Notes under the pieces: generated by a model
The model's input: the letters and a program-made list of their open reading frames with translations, nothing else
What the model was told of the DNA's origin: nothing
The model's database searches: none
Part shown: positions 8,456 through 17,776 of the stretch, piece by piece
How positions within the stretch are numbered: position 1 is the stretch's first letter
Layout: every line of letters starts with the position of its first letter
From: Postechiella sp039985655
Lineage (GTDB): Bacteria; Bacteroidota; Bacteroidia; Flavobacteriales; Flavobacteriaceae
Length of the DNA: 64,000 bases
Direction: 5' to 3'
NCBI GenBank assembly: GCA_039985655.1
Contig: JBDWSF010000014.1
Coordinates: forward strand, 186,001-250,000
Translations under genes and position numbers: made by a program

Positions 8456-10864
8456 ATGAGTAAACGTATAATTAAAAAAATAGCAGTTATTGGCTCGGGT
8501 ATAATGGGAAGCGGCATTGCATGTCATTTCGCTAATATAGGTGTCGATGTATTGTTATTAGATATCGTGCCAAGAGCACTTAATGCTATTGAGCAGAAAA
8601 AAGGATTCGCTTTAGATGACAAAATTGTTAGAAACCGTTTAGTAAACGATTCGCTTAAAGCAGCATTAAAATCTAAACCATCTCCTATTTATCATCAAAA
8701 ATTTGCTAATAGAATTACAACAGGCAATTTAGAAGACGATATACAAAAAGTAAAAGATGTCGATTGGATTATTGAAGTTGTTGTTGAACGACTTGACATT
8801 AAAAAACAAGTTTTCGAAACACTTGAAAAACACAGAACACCTGGTACTTTAATAACTTCGAACACCTCTGGTATTCCTATTAAATTTATGAGTGAAGGAC
8901 GAAGTGAAGATTTTCAGAAACATTTCTGCGGTACGCACTTTTTCAATCCTGCACGTTACTTAAAATTATTTGAAATTATCCCTGGCCCAAAAACGGATGC
9001 TTCAGTATTAGAATTTTTAAATGGATATGGCGAACAATATTTAGGAAAAACATCAGTAGTTGCTAAAGACACTCCGGCATTTATCGGAAATAGAATTGGA
9101 ATATTTAGCATCATGAGTCTTTTCCATACAGTTAAAGGTATGGATTTAACTATTGAAGAGGTTGATAAATTAACGGGACCTGTAATTGGTCGTCCAAAAT
9201 CCGCAACTTTCAGAACTGTAGATGTTGTTGGTTTAGATACACTGGTGCATGTCGCAAATGGCATTGCAGATAACTGTAAAGATGATGAGCAATTAGATTT
9301 ATTCCAATTACCAGATTTCGTCAATACCATGATGAGAAATAAATGGTTAGGTAGTAAGACAAAACAAGGTTTTTATAAAAAGAATATATCAGCTGATGGT
9401 AAAAAAGAAATTTTATCATTAGACTTAAATACTTTAGAATATCGTTCTAAAAAACGCGCATCATTTGCAACATTAGAATTAACAAAATCTATTGATAAAG
9501 TTATTGATCGTTTTAAGGTTCTAGTCGCAGGTAAAGACAAAGCAGGAGCGTTTTACAGAAAAAGTTTCGCTGCTCTTTTTGCTTATGTCACCAATCGAAT
9601 TCCAGAAATTACAGACGAATTATATAAGATAGATGATGCCATGAAAGCGGGATTTGGATGGGAACACGGTCCTTTTCAAATTTGGGATGCTATTGGAGTA
9701 GAAAAAGGTATCGAAATAATGAAAGCAGAAGGTTTAGAACCTAACGCTTGGGTAAATGATATGCTAGCATCGGGTAGTAAATCATTCTACTCTATTAAAA
9801 ATGGAGCAACGTATGCTTACGATATTCCAAAGAAAACACAAGAAAAGATTCCAGGTCAAGACGCCTTTATCATTTTAGATAATATTAGAACATCTAAAGA
9901 AGTCTTTAAAAACTCAGGTGTTGTTATAGAAGATTTAGGTGATGGTATTTTAAATTGTGAATTTCAATCTAAAATGAACACCATTGGTGGCGATGTTTTA
10001 GCAGGAATAAATAAAGCTATTGATTTAGCAGAAAAAAATTATCAGGGATTAATTATTGGAAACCAAGGTGCCAATTTCTCAGTTGGCGCCAACATTGGAA
10101 TGATTTTCATGATGGCTGTAGAACAAGAGTATGATGAACTTAACGGTGCTATCAAGTATTTTCAAGATACTATGATGCGTATGCGTTATTCTTCAATTCC
10201 AACGGTATCTGCACCTCACGGCATGTCTTTGGGTGGTGCTTGCGAATTGTCTATGCACGCCGATAAAGTTGTTGCTGCCGCTGAAACCTATATGGGATTA
10301 GTCGAATTTGGAGTTGGTGTCATTCCTGGTGGCGCTGGTTCTAAAGAAATGGCTCTAAGAGCGTCGGACATTTTAAGAAAAGGCGATGTAGAATTAAATA
10401 CATTACAAGAATACTTCTTAACTATTGGAATGGCAAAAGTATCAACCTCAGCCTACGAAGCTTTTGATTTAGGATTACTTCAAAAAGGAAAAGATGTGGT
10501 CGTTGTTAATAAAGACAGACAAATTGCAACAGCCAAAGCACATGCTAAACTCATGGCAGAAGCTGGTTACACACAACCTATAAAACGTATAGATGTCAGA
10601 GTGCTTGGAAAACAAGCTCTAGGTATGTTCTTGGTAGGAACAGATTCTATGAATGATAGTAATTATATATCAGATCACGATATGAAAATCGCTAACAAAT
10701 TAGCCTATGTTATGGCAGGTGGTGATTTATCTGAACCAACCTTAGTAAACGAACAATATTTACTGGATCTAGAGCGCGAAGCCTTCTTAAGTTTATGTAC
10801 AGAACGAAAAACATTAGAACGTATCCAGCACATGCTAAAAACAGGAAAACCGCTACGTAATTAG
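8456..10864 (+). CDS. fadN: 3-hydroxyacyl-CoA dehydrogenase / enoyl-CoA hydratase fusion
   Basis: An 802-residue two-function beta-oxidation enzyme with the domain order of Bacillus FadN: dehydrogenase first, hydratase last. The NAD-binding fold is at the N-terminus (KIAVIGSGIMGSGIACHFAN), the dehydrogenase signature follows (FCGTHFFNPARYLKLFEIIPG; DTPAFIGNRIG), then two helical C-domains (KAGFGWEHGPFQIWDAIG). The crotonase fold starts near residue 506: oxyanion segment GANFSVGANI and GMSLGGACELSMHAD ... YMGLVEFGVGVIPGGAGS with both catalytic glutamates (in ACELS and LVEFG). Together with FadA it should form the trifunctional-type complex turning enoyl-CoA into acetyl-CoA. It is followed by 120 bases of purine/pyrimidine-rich spacer and then fadA. 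Confidence 0.93.
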   Translation: MSKRIIKKIAVIGSGIMGSGIACHFANIGVDVLLLDIVPRALNAIEQKKGFALDDKIVRNRLVNDSLKAALKSKPSPIYHQKFANRITTGNLEDDIQKVKDVDWIIEVVVERLDIKKQVFETLEKHRTPGTLITSNTSGIPIKFMSEGRSEDFQKHFCGTHFFNPARYLKLFEIIPGPKTDASVLEFLNGYGEQYLGKTSVVAKDTPAFIGNRIGIFSIMSLFHTVKGMDLTIEEVDKLTGPVIGRPKSATFRTVDVVGLDTLVHVANGIADNCKDDEQLDLFQLPDFVNTMMRNKWLGSKTKQGFYKKNISADGKKEILSLDLNTLEYRSKKRASFATLELTKSIDKVIDRFKVLVAGKDKAGAFYRKSFAALFAYVTNRIPEITDELYKIDDAMKAGFGWEHGPFQIWDAIGVEKGIEIMKAEGLEPNAWVNDMLASGSKSFYSIKNGATYAYDIPKKTQEKIPGQDAFIILDNIRTSKEVFKNSGVVIEDLGDGILNCEFQSKMNTIGGDVLAGINKAIDLAEKNYQGLIIGNQGANFSVGANIGMIFMMAVEQEYDELNGAIKYFQDTMMRMRYSSIPTVSAPHGMSLGGACELSMHADKVVAAAETYMGLVEFGVGVIPGGAGSKEMALRASDILRKGDVELNTLQEYFLTIGMAKVSTSAYEAFDLGLLQKGKDVVVVNKDRQIATAKAHAKLMAEAGYTQPIKRIDVRVLGKQALGMFLVGTDSMNDSNYISDHDMKIANKLAYVMAGGDLSEPTLVNEQYLLDLEREAFLSLCTERKTLERIQHMLKTGKPLRN

Positions 10865-10984
10865 AAAAAAGAATAAAGAGATTAGAAAAGAGAACCTAAA
10901 CGATAATACTTAGAGACAGATTTGAAAAGCCTTTTTTCTCTACTCTATTTTCTTTGCTCTCTTTCCATAATAAACAATAAAACT
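10865..10984. repeat. Purine/pyrimidine arm pair between fadN and fadA
   Basis: The spacer has a purine-rich left half (AGAATAAAGAGATTAGAAAA, around 10869-10890) and a pyrimidine-rich right half (TCTACTCTATTTTCTTTGCT, around 10939-10958) that can pair imperfectly. Its right half resembles the right arm that flanks the S23 gene 1.6 kb downstream (TCTACTATCTATTCTCTATC). It may be an empty or decayed element of the same sort. It contains no gene. Confidence 0.45.
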
Positions 10985-12175
10985 ATGAAGACCGCATATA
11001 TAGTAAAAGCGTATAGAACTGCAGTAGGAAAAGCTCCAAAAGGTATATTCCGTTTTAAAAGATCGGATGAATTGGCTGCAGAAACGATTCAATACATGAT
11101 GAAAGAATTACCACAATTAGACAAAACACGTATAGACGATGTTATTGTTGGTAATGCGATGCCAGAAGGGTCACAAGGCTTAAACATGGCACGTTTAATT
11201 TCTTTAATGGGATTAAATTCTGTTGATGTTCCTGGTGTAACAGTAAATAGGTTTTGCTCTTCAGGAATTGAAACTATTGGTATTGCAACTGCTAAAATTC
11301 AATCTGGAATGGCGGAGTGTATTATTGCTGGCGGAGCAGAAAGTATGAGTGCGGTTCCTATGACAGGTTATAAACCAGAGCTTAATTACGATGTTGTAAA
11401 AGCTGGACACGAAGATTATTACTGGGGTATGGGAAACACTGCTGAAGCAGTCGCTAATCAATTTAAAGTATCTCGAGAAGATCAAGATGCCTTTGCATTT
11501 AACTCCCATATGAAAGCCTTAAAAGCACAAGCTGAAAATCGTTTTCAAGATCAAATCGTTCCCATAAATGTCGATCAAGTTTATATTGATGCTAACGGAA
11601 AAAAAGCATCAAAATCGTATACAGTAACTAAAGATGAAGGACCACGAGCAGGAACAAGTAAAGAAGCTTTAGCTAAATTACGTGCTGTTTTCGCTCAAGG
11701 TGGAAGTGTAACCGCTGGAAACTCATCTCAAATGAGTGATGGCGCTGCTTTTGTTATGGTAATGAGTGAAGATATGGTTAAAGAATTAAACCTAGAACCT
11801 ATAGCACGTTTAGTAAATTATGCTGCTGCAGGTGTAGAACCTCGCATTATGGGAATTGGACCTGTAAAAGCGATTCCAAAAGCCTTAAAGCAAGCAGGAT
11901 TGAAACAAGAAGATTTAGATTTAATTGAATTGAATGAAGCCTTTGCTTCACAATCATTAGCCGTTATAAGAGAATTAGACCTAAATCCAGATATCATCAA
12001 TGTTAATGGTGGTGCTATTGCGTTAGGGCATCCTCTTGGTTGTACAGGAGCCAAATTATCAGTACAATTATTTGATGAAATGCGTAAACGTAACATGCAA
12101 GGAAAGTATGGAGCTGTAACCATGTGCGTAGGTACTGGTCAAGGCGCATGTGGGATTTTTGAATTTTTAAATTAA
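10985..12175 (+). CDS. fadA: Acetyl-CoA C-acyltransferase (3-ketoacyl-CoA thiolase)
   Basis: Thiolase of 396 residues from the ATG at 10985, the usual length; an in-frame TTG at 10922 would add 21 hydrophobic residues translated from the repeat spacer and was rejected. The acyl-accepting cysteine is C91 in VNRFCSSGIET; the other active-site blocks are NEAFASQ, GGAIALGHPLGCTGAKL and CVGTGQGACGIFEF. It carries out the last, chain-shortening step of beta-oxidation and is expected to pair with FadN. Confidence 0.95.
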   Translation: MKTAYIVKAYRTAVGKAPKGIFRFKRSDELAAETIQYMMKELPQLDKTRIDDVIVGNAMPEGSQGLNMARLISLMGLNSVDVPGVTVNRFCSSGIETIGIATAKIQSGMAECIIAGGAESMSAVPMTGYKPELNYDVVKAGHEDYYWGMGNTAEAVANQFKVSREDQDAFAFNSHMKALKAQAENRFQDQIVPINVDQVYIDANGKKASKSYTVTKDEGPRAGTSKEALAKLRAVFAQGGSVTAGNSSQMSDGAAFVMVMSEDMVKELNLEPIARLVNYAAAGVEPRIMGIGPVKAIPKALKQAGLKQEDLDLIELNEAFASQSLAVIRELDLNPDIINVNGGAIALGHPLGCTGAKLSVQLFDEMRKRNMQGKYGAVTMCVGTGQGACGIFEFLN

Positions 12176-12182
12176 TAAGACA

Positions 12183-12601
12183 AAAGAAGAGAGAGAAAAG
12201 ATAAAAGACGATGTGTGCTAAGCAGAGACATAATTATAAGAATTTAAAAATTTGGAAACTTGGTTTAGAGATTACCAATCAAGTTTCTGACTTATTATTA
12301 AGTTTCCCAAAACATGAAAGATTCGATTTGAGTTCTCAAATAAGCAGATGTTCCGTTTCAATGCCAAGTAATACTGCAGAAGGTTCATCAAGAACAGATA
12401 AATCATTTCGTCATTTTTTAGATATCGCCTTAGGTTCTTCTTTTGAATTAGGAACTCAGCTATTAGTAGCAAAACATAGAAATTATATAAACGAAAACGA
12501 TTTAAAAATACTTGAAGAAAAAATAGAGAAATTCCAGAGAATGACAATGGGATTTCAAAATAGTCTCAGCTAGAGTCTACTATCTATTCTCTATCTTCTT
12601 T
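12183..12601. repeat. Imperfect inverted repeat enclosing the S23 gene
   Basis: Arms 12183-12209 and 12575-12601, 27 bases each, match at 23 of 27 positions after inversion (left arm begins AAAGAAGAGAGAGAAAAGAT; inverted right arm begins AAAGAAGATAGAGAATAGAT). The S23 start codon follows the left arm after one base and its stop precedes the right arm by one base, so gene plus arms look like one inserted unit. In the mRNA the arms would form a long stem. Confidence 0.75.
12211..12573 (+). CDS. S23-type four-helix-bundle protein
   Basis: A 120-residue protein of the family first found in intervening sequences of 23S rRNA genes: YKNLKIWKLGLEITNQVSDL, then SSQISRCSVSMPSNTAEGSS and a C-terminal amphipathic helix. 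The family function is unknown. Here it lies on its own between fadA (35 bases upstream) and the acyl-CoA dehydrogenase gene (43 bases downstream), tightly framed by an inverted repeat. It has no evident role in fatty-acid metabolism and looks like a guest in the operon. Confidence 0.88.
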   Translation: MCAKQRHNYKNLKIWKLGLEITNQVSDLLLSFPKHERFDLSSQISRCSVSMPSNTAEGSSRTDKSFRHFLDIALGSSFELGTQLLVAKHRNYINENDLKILEEKIEKFQRMTMGFQNSLS

Positions 12602-12616
12602 AATCTAAAAGAAAAA

Positions 12617-14428
12617 ATGGAAGCAACAGAAAAAGACATATTAAGAGGTGGACAATTTCTTGTAAAAGAAAGTAAATGTGAAGACATATTCACCCCTGAA
12701 GATTTTAATGAAGATCAGCTTATGATGAAAGAAGCTGTTACCGAGTTTGTTGATAGAGAAATTTGGTCTAATAAAGCACAATTCGAAAAAAAGGATTATG
12801 CCTTAACAGAATCGTGTATGCGAAAAGCAGGAGCGCTAGGCTTCTTAAGTGTTTCTGTACCTGAAGAGTACGGAGGTATGGGTATGGGCTTTGTAGACAC
12901 AGTACTAGTTTGCGACTTTATTTCTGGAGCAACAGGGTCTTTTAGTACAGCTTTTGGTGCACATACAGGTATTGGTACCATGCCAATTACACTGTATGGC
13001 AATGAAGAACAAAAACAAAAATACGTTCCTAAATTGGCTTCTGGAGAATGGTTTGGTTCCTATTGTTTAACAGAACCAAGTGCGGGTAGTGATGCCAATT
13101 CAGGAAAAACCAAAGCCGTTTTATCTGAGGATGGAAAAACATACAGCATTACTGGTCAGAAAATGTGGATTTCAAATGCTGGTTTTTGCAGTGTCATGAT
13201 TGTTTTTGCACGTATTGAGGATGATAAAAACATTACTGGCTTTATTGTAGAATATGATTCTGAAAACCCAAATGGTATTACCATGGGTGAAGAAGAACAC
13301 AAGTTAGGTATTCGTGCCTCATCTACCAGACAAGTCTTTTTTAGTGATACAGTTGTACCTGTAGAGAATATGCTTTCTACAAGAGGTAACGGTTTTAAAA
13401 TAGCGATGAATGCTTTAAACGTTGGTAGAATTAAATTGGCTGCTGCATGTTTAGATGCGCAACGTCGCGTTATTACAGAATCTATCAAATATGCCAATGA
13501 GCGTATTCAATTTAAAACACCTATTTCTTCTTTTGGTGCCATTCGTCAAAAGATTGCTGAAATGGCTACCAATTGTTGGGTTGGTGAAGCTGCCACTTAC
13601 AGAGCTTCAAAAAATATAGAAGATCGCATTACAATGCGTCAAAATAATGGAAAAGACACACACCAAGAAGCAGAATTAAAAGGTGTTGAAGAATATGCTA
13701 TTGAGTGTTCTATTCTTAAAGTTGCCGTATCAGAACATGTACAAAATTGTACAGATGAAGGTATCCAAATTTTTGGAGGTATGGGCTTTTCAGAAGAAAC
13801 TCCGATAGAGTCTGCTTGGAGAGACGCGCGTATTGCTCGTATCTATGAAGGAACAAATGAAATTAATAGAATGCTTAGTATTGGCATGCTTATTAAAAAG
13901 GCCATGAAAGGTCATGTCGATTTATTAGGCCCTGCAACTGCTGTTGCCAATGAATTAACGGGTATTCCTTCATTTGAAACTCCTGATTTTTCAGAATTAT
14001 TTTCTGAAGAAAAAAGTATTATCAAAAACCTTAAAAAGTTATTTTTAATGGTCGCTGGAGCTGCTTTGCAAAAATACGGAGAGAAAATCGAGAAGCACCA
14101 ACAACTTATGTTAGCGGCTTCAAATATTTTAATCCAAATATATATCGCAGAATCTGCTATTTTAAGAGCTGAGAAAATGGCAAAAAAACAAGGTGAAGAT
14201 AATGTTAAAGAACACATCGCCATGGCAAAATTAAACTTATTCCACGCTATAGATGTTATAGAAACGGCAGGTAAACATTCTATTATATCATTCTCAGAAG
14301 GAGATGAACAACGCATGATGCTTATGGGATTAAAACGTTATATAAAATATGTAAACATGCCTAACATTATAGAATTAAGAAACATTATCTCAGATAAAGT
14401 AACAAAAGAAAATAAGTATTGCTTTTAG
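12617..14428 (+). CDS. Acyl-CoA dehydrogenase, long form
   Basis: A 603-residue FAD enzyme for the first step of beta-oxidation. The N-terminal helical part leads to the FAD/substrate signature YCLTEPSAGSDANSGKTKA and KMWISNAGFCSVMIVFARI; the second signature QIFGGMGFSEETPIESAWRD and the RIYEGTNEINR block with the catalytic-glutamate position follow. About 150 extra C-terminal helical residues make it resemble very-long-chain (FadE/ACADVL-like) dehydrogenases. It is the last gene of the marR-fadN-fadA run and is followed by a strong terminator. Confidence 0.92.
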   Translation: MEATEKDILRGGQFLVKESKCEDIFTPEDFNEDQLMMKEAVTEFVDREIWSNKAQFEKKDYALTESCMRKAGALGFLSVSVPEEYGGMGMGFVDTVLVCDFISGATGSFSTAFGAHTGIGTMPITLYGNEEQKQKYVPKLASGEWFGSYCLTEPSAGSDANSGKTKAVLSEDGKTYSITGQKMWISNAGFCSVMIVFARIEDDKNITGFIVEYDSENPNGITMGEEEHKLGIRASSTRQVFFSDTVVPVENMLSTRGNGFKIAMNALNVGRIKLAAACLDAQRRVITESIKYANERIQFKTPISSFGAIRQKIAEMATNCWVGEAATYRASKNIEDRITMRQNNGKDTHQEAELKGVEEYAIECSILKVAVSEHVQNCTDEGIQIFGGMGFSEETPIESAWRDARIARIYEGTNEINRMLSIGMLIKKAMKGHVDLLGPATAVANELTGIPSFETPDFSELFSEEKSIIKNLKKLFLMVAGAALQKYGEKIEKHQQLMLAASNILIQIYIAESAILRAEKMAKKQGEDNVKEHIAMAKLNLFHAIDVIETAGKHSIISFSEGDEQRMMLMGLKRYIKYVNMPNIIELRNIISDKVTKENKYCF

Positions 14429-14457
14429 CATACATATCGAGTGACTAATTCAATCCT

Positions 14458-14497
14458 AAAAAGCGTTTCAAAATAGTATTTTGAAACGCTTTTTTAT
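14458..14497 (+). terminator. Terminator of the fatty-acid degradation run
   Basis: Perfect stem AAAAAGCGTTTCAAAAT / ATTTTGAAACGCTTTTT with loop AGT (14475-14477) and a T-run. It lies 30 bases after the acyl-CoA dehydrogenase stop. Confidence 0.92.
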
Positions 14498-14523
14498 TTT
14501 CTGTATATTTATAATTAAAATAT

Positions 14524-14732
14524 CCGTTGCGCATTTTGGATAAAATTTGTCAATTCGAGTGAATTTCATTCATTTTTTTGAGTGAAATTAGTATTTCGTC
14601 AAACTCAACAAAACTATCGAGAATAAAATTTTTCTATTATAAAACCTGTTCTCGATACAATTCCGACAAAAAAAGTCGAAATCACTCGAACTTACAGTTA
14701 ATTTAGCCAAGTAAATCAAAATGCACAACAGG
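14524..14732 (+). repeat. MITE-like repeat, copy 1
   Basis: About 209 bases bounded by CCGTTGCGCATTTTG (14524-14538) and CAAAATGCACAACAGG (14717-14732), which are near-perfect inverted ends. Inside are the pairs TATCGAGAA / TTCTCGATA and CGAGTG / CACTCG, so the whole unit can fold. A second copy lies in opposite orientation at 37522-37731, with only scattered differences. No protein is encoded. It fills most of the 320-base gap between the acyl-CoA dehydrogenase and M28 peptidase genes. Confidence 0.85.
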
Positions 14733-14748
14733 TTTAAAATTAAAAAGA

Positions 14749-16083
14749 ATGAGAGCATTAATCCTAGCAATATTTCTATTTTCAACGTATATAATTACTG
14801 CGCAAAAGGACAAACAATTATATGATATTATCAATACTGTTTCAGCAGAAAGAATTCAAAAAGACATTCAAGCTTTAGTGAATTTTGGTACAAGAAATAC
14901 GTTTAGTGATACTGTTTCACAAACAAGAGGTATAGGCGCAGCTAGACGTTGGATTAAACAAGAATTTGAAACTATTTCTATAGAGTGTAACAATTGCATT
15001 GATGTTTTTTATCAAAAAGATTATGTTACAACAGAAGATAATAATCGAATTCCACATGATGCTTGGATTGTCAATGTTGTTGCTATCCAAAAAGGTACTA
15101 AATACCCAGAAAGATATATCATAATGAGTGGGGATATAGATTCTCGTGCTAGCAATACTATGGATTTTACAATTAATGCACCAGGAGCTAATGATAATGC
15201 TTCTGGCATGGCAGGAACTATTGAAGCAGCTCGTGTCCTTTCAAAATATCAATTCGAAAACAGCATTATTTATGTTGGATTATCTGGCGAAGAACAAGGG
15301 CTTTTTGGAGGTGCTGGACTTGCAGCTTATGCTAAAGAAAAAGGATGGAATATTATAGGCCTTTTTAACAATGATATGATTGGAAATATAAAAGGTGTAG
15401 ATGGTGTTATTGACAATCGAAGCTTTCGCATCTTTTCAGAACCGACTGCTCCTAATGAAACAGAACGTGAAAGACTAAACAGACGTTTTTATGGAGGTGA
15501 AGTTGATGGAATCTCGCGCCAATTAGCGAGGTACGTATATAAAACGACTAAAACTTATATGCCAGAAATGAACCCAATAATGATATATAGGTTAGATCGA
15601 TTTGGCCGTGGCGGTCATCATCGCCCATTTAATGATTTAGGTTTTTCGGGGATTCGTATTATGGAAACTCATGAAAACTACACCCAACAACATCAAGATA
15701 TACGTGAAGAAAACGGCATAAAATATGGAGATGTCATAGAGCATGTTAACTTTGAGTATGCTAAAAAACTAACTGCTGTAAACGCTATAAATTTAGCTAG
15801 TTTAGCCTCTGCTCCACCACCTCCAAAACATGTAGCCATTGGAGGGATAGTAGAGCCTAATGTTAAATTTAAATGGGATAAAGTGAATGGAGCAAAAGGT
15901 TATAAAATTTATTGGCGCGATACTACCTCTCCTACTTGGGACCATAGTAGATATGTTGGTAATATTTCAGAATTCACTCTGGATGGTATTGTTATTGATA
16001 ATTACTTTTTTGGAATTGCATCAGTAAATGATGATGGCTTTGAAAGTGTCGTTGTTTTTCCAAACACGGTTTTTAAAGACTAA
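14749..16083 (+). CDS. Secreted M28-family metallopeptidase with C-terminal Fn3-like domain
   Basis: A 444-residue protein with a signal peptide (residues 1-19, ending YIITAQ) and an M28 aminopeptidase domain: GANDNASGMAGTIEAARV (bridging Asp), GLSGEEQGLFGG (general base and zinc Glu), FNNDMIGN (Asp) and GGHHRPFNDLGFSGIRI (final His). The first zinc ligand, normally His in a GHxDS block, is Asp here (MSGDIDSR). The tail from about residue 350 (VKFKWDKVNGAKGYKIYWRD) looks like a fibronectin type III domain. It should act in the periplasm or outside on peptides. The next gene, an M1 peptidase, starts 52 bases later on the same strand. Confidence 0.85.
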   Translation: MRALILAIFLFSTYIITAQKDKQLYDIINTVSAERIQKDIQALVNFGTRNTFSDTVSQTRGIGAARRWIKQEFETISIECNNCIDVFYQKDYVTTEDNNRIPHDAWIVNVVAIQKGTKYPERYIIMSGDIDSRASNTMDFTINAPGANDNASGMAGTIEAARVLSKYQFENSIIYVGLSGEEQGLFGGAGLAAYAKEKGWNIIGLFNNDMIGNIKGVDGVIDNRSFRIFSEPTAPNETERERLNRRFYGGEVDGISRQLARYVYKTTKTYMPEMNPIMIYRLDRFGRGGHHRPFNDLGFSGIRIMETHENYTQQHQDIREENGIKYGDVIEHVNFEYAKKLTAVNAINLASLASAPPPPKHVAIGGIVEPNVKFKWDKVNGAKGYKIYWRDTTSPTWDHSRYVGNISEFTLDGIVIDNYFFGIASVNDDGFESVVVFPNTVFKD

Positions 16084-16135
16084 AAGACATTAGCAAACAC
16101 TTAATAAATTCTTAATTTAGCACATATTTTTAACA

Positions 16136-17773
16136 ATGAAAAACGCCATTTACATTTTTACATTTTTTTTAATGAGCACCTCATACGGGCAAGGCTTATT
16201 ATCTAAAAAAAGCAACTTTACGAGACAAGACACTTTAAGAGGTAGCATTACTCCTGAACGAAAATGGTGGGATTTAACTTATTATCATTTAGATATAAAA
16301 GTTGATCCAGATAATAAATTCATTTCTGGAAAAAACACCATACAATATAAAGTTTTGAATGCGAACTCGGTGATGCAAATTGATTTGCAATCCCCAATGA
16401 AGATGCTAAAGGTTATTCAAAATGAAAAAGAATTAGAAATTAAACATGATGGTAATGCACATTTCATTTCCCTTGCTGACAATCAAAACATAGGAGAAAT
16501 AAATAGCTTAGATGTTTATTACGAAGGTCATCCAAGAGCAGCCGTTAATGCCCCTTGGGATGGTGGCATTTCTTGGAAAAAAGACGCGAATGATAATCAT
16601 TTTATAGCCTCCTCTTGTCAAGGATTAGGAGCTAGTGCATGGTGGCCAAACAAAGACCATATGTATGACGAAGTAGACAGCATGCTTATTAGCGTTAATG
16701 TCCCAAGCAAATTAATAAATGTCTCTAATGGCAGATTAAGACTTATAGAACGATTTGGTGACACGAAAACGTTTCACTGGTTTGTAAAAAACCCAATAAA
16801 TAATTATGGTGTTAACATCAATATTGGAGATTACGCAAATTTCTCTGAAGTTTATGATGGACAAGGCGGAAATTTAGACCTTAATTATTATGTCTTAAAA
16901 GAGAACTTAGAAAAGGCCAAAACACATTTTAAAGAGGTTCCTAAAATGATGAAAGCTTTTGAACATTGGTTCGGACAATATCCATTTTATGTAGATAGTT
17001 TTAAATTGGTTGAAGTGCCTTATTTAGGTATGGAACACCAAAGTTCTGTAACCTATGGTAATCAATATAAAAAGGGTTACTTAGGTAAAGATTTATCAGG
17101 AAGCGGTTGGGGTTTAAAGTTCGATTTCATTATTGTTCACGAATCTGGACACGAATGGTTTGCAAATAATATTACAAACAAAGATGTTGCCGACATGTGG
17201 ATACATGAAAGTTTTACTTCGTATTCTGAAAATCTATTTTTGGACTATTATTATGGTAAAGAAGCTTCATCTGAATATGTTATAGGAACAAGAAAAAACA
17301 TTGCTAATAAAAGCCCCATAATTGGTCATTACAATGTTAACAAAGAAGGCTCAGGAGACATGTATTATAAAGGTTCTAACATGCTCCACACTTTAAGGCA
17401 ACTTCTTGAAGATGATGAAAAATGGCGTCAAATTTTACGTAAAATGAATGTAGAGTTTTATCATCAGACAGTAACTACTCAACAAATTGAAAATTATTTA
17501 TCTAAAGAAACAGGCATTGATTTAACAGCGTTTTTCAATCAGTATTTAAGATCTATTAAAATTCCAACTTTAGAATATACTATTGAAAAGAAAGTATTAA
17601 AATATAGATGGATTAACATTGTTGATAAATTTGATATGCCTATTCAAGTTATCATTAATGAAAAAGAAGCATGGTTGTTCCCAAATGCAGAATGGAAAAC
17701 AATACCTTTAGAATCTAAAAGTACTTCCTTTAAAATAAATTCTGATTTTTATGTTGAAGTAAAAAAAATATAA
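16136..17773 (+). CDS. Secreted M1-family aminopeptidase
   Basis: A 545-residue gluzincin with signal peptide (residues 1-19, ending TSYGQ). Zinc site HESGHEW near residue 334, followed at the proper distance by the third ligand in MWIHESFTSYSE; the exopeptidase-type block upstream is LGMEHQS instead of the usual GAMEN. The N-terminal beta domain (YYHLDIKVDPDNKFISGKNT) is present; the large C-terminal helical domain of PepN is absent, as in the short bacterial M1 subgroup. Together with the M28 gene it suggests outside peptide breakdown. The following gene starts 3 bases after its stop. Confidence 0.88.
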   Translation: MKNAIYIFTFFLMSTSYGQGLLSKKSNFTRQDTLRGSITPERKWWDLTYYHLDIKVDPDNKFISGKNTIQYKVLNANSVMQIDLQSPMKMLKVIQNEKELEIKHDGNAHFISLADNQNIGEINSLDVYYEGHPRAAVNAPWDGGISWKKDANDNHFIASSCQGLGASAWWPNKDHMYDEVDSMLISVNVPSKLINVSNGRLRLIERFGDTKTFHWFVKNPINNYGVNINIGDYANFSEVYDGQGGNLDLNYYVLKENLEKAKTHFKEVPKMMKAFEHWFGQYPFYVDSFKLVEVPYLGMEHQSSVTYGNQYKKGYLGKDLSGSGWGLKFDFIIVHESGHEWFANNITNKDVADMWIHESFTSYSENLFLDYYYGKEASSEYVIGTRKNIANKSPIIGHYNVNKEGSGDMYYKGSNMLHTLRQLLEDDEKWRQILRKMNVEFYHQTVTTQQIENYLSKETGIDLTAFFNQYLRSIKIPTLEYTIEKKVLKYRWINIVDKFDMPIQVIINEKEAWLFPNAEWKTIPLESKSTSFKINSDFYVEVKKI

Positions 17774-17776
17774 CTG

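Noticed and set aside
10922..10984. Hydrophobic 21-residue N-terminal extension of FadA
   Set aside because: It is translated from the repeat spacer and thiolases have no such signal; ATG 10985 gives the family length.
13912..14316. 134-codon open frame opposite the acyl-CoA dehydrogenase gene
   Set aside because: Fully inside a strongly conserved gene, with no recognisable protein features.
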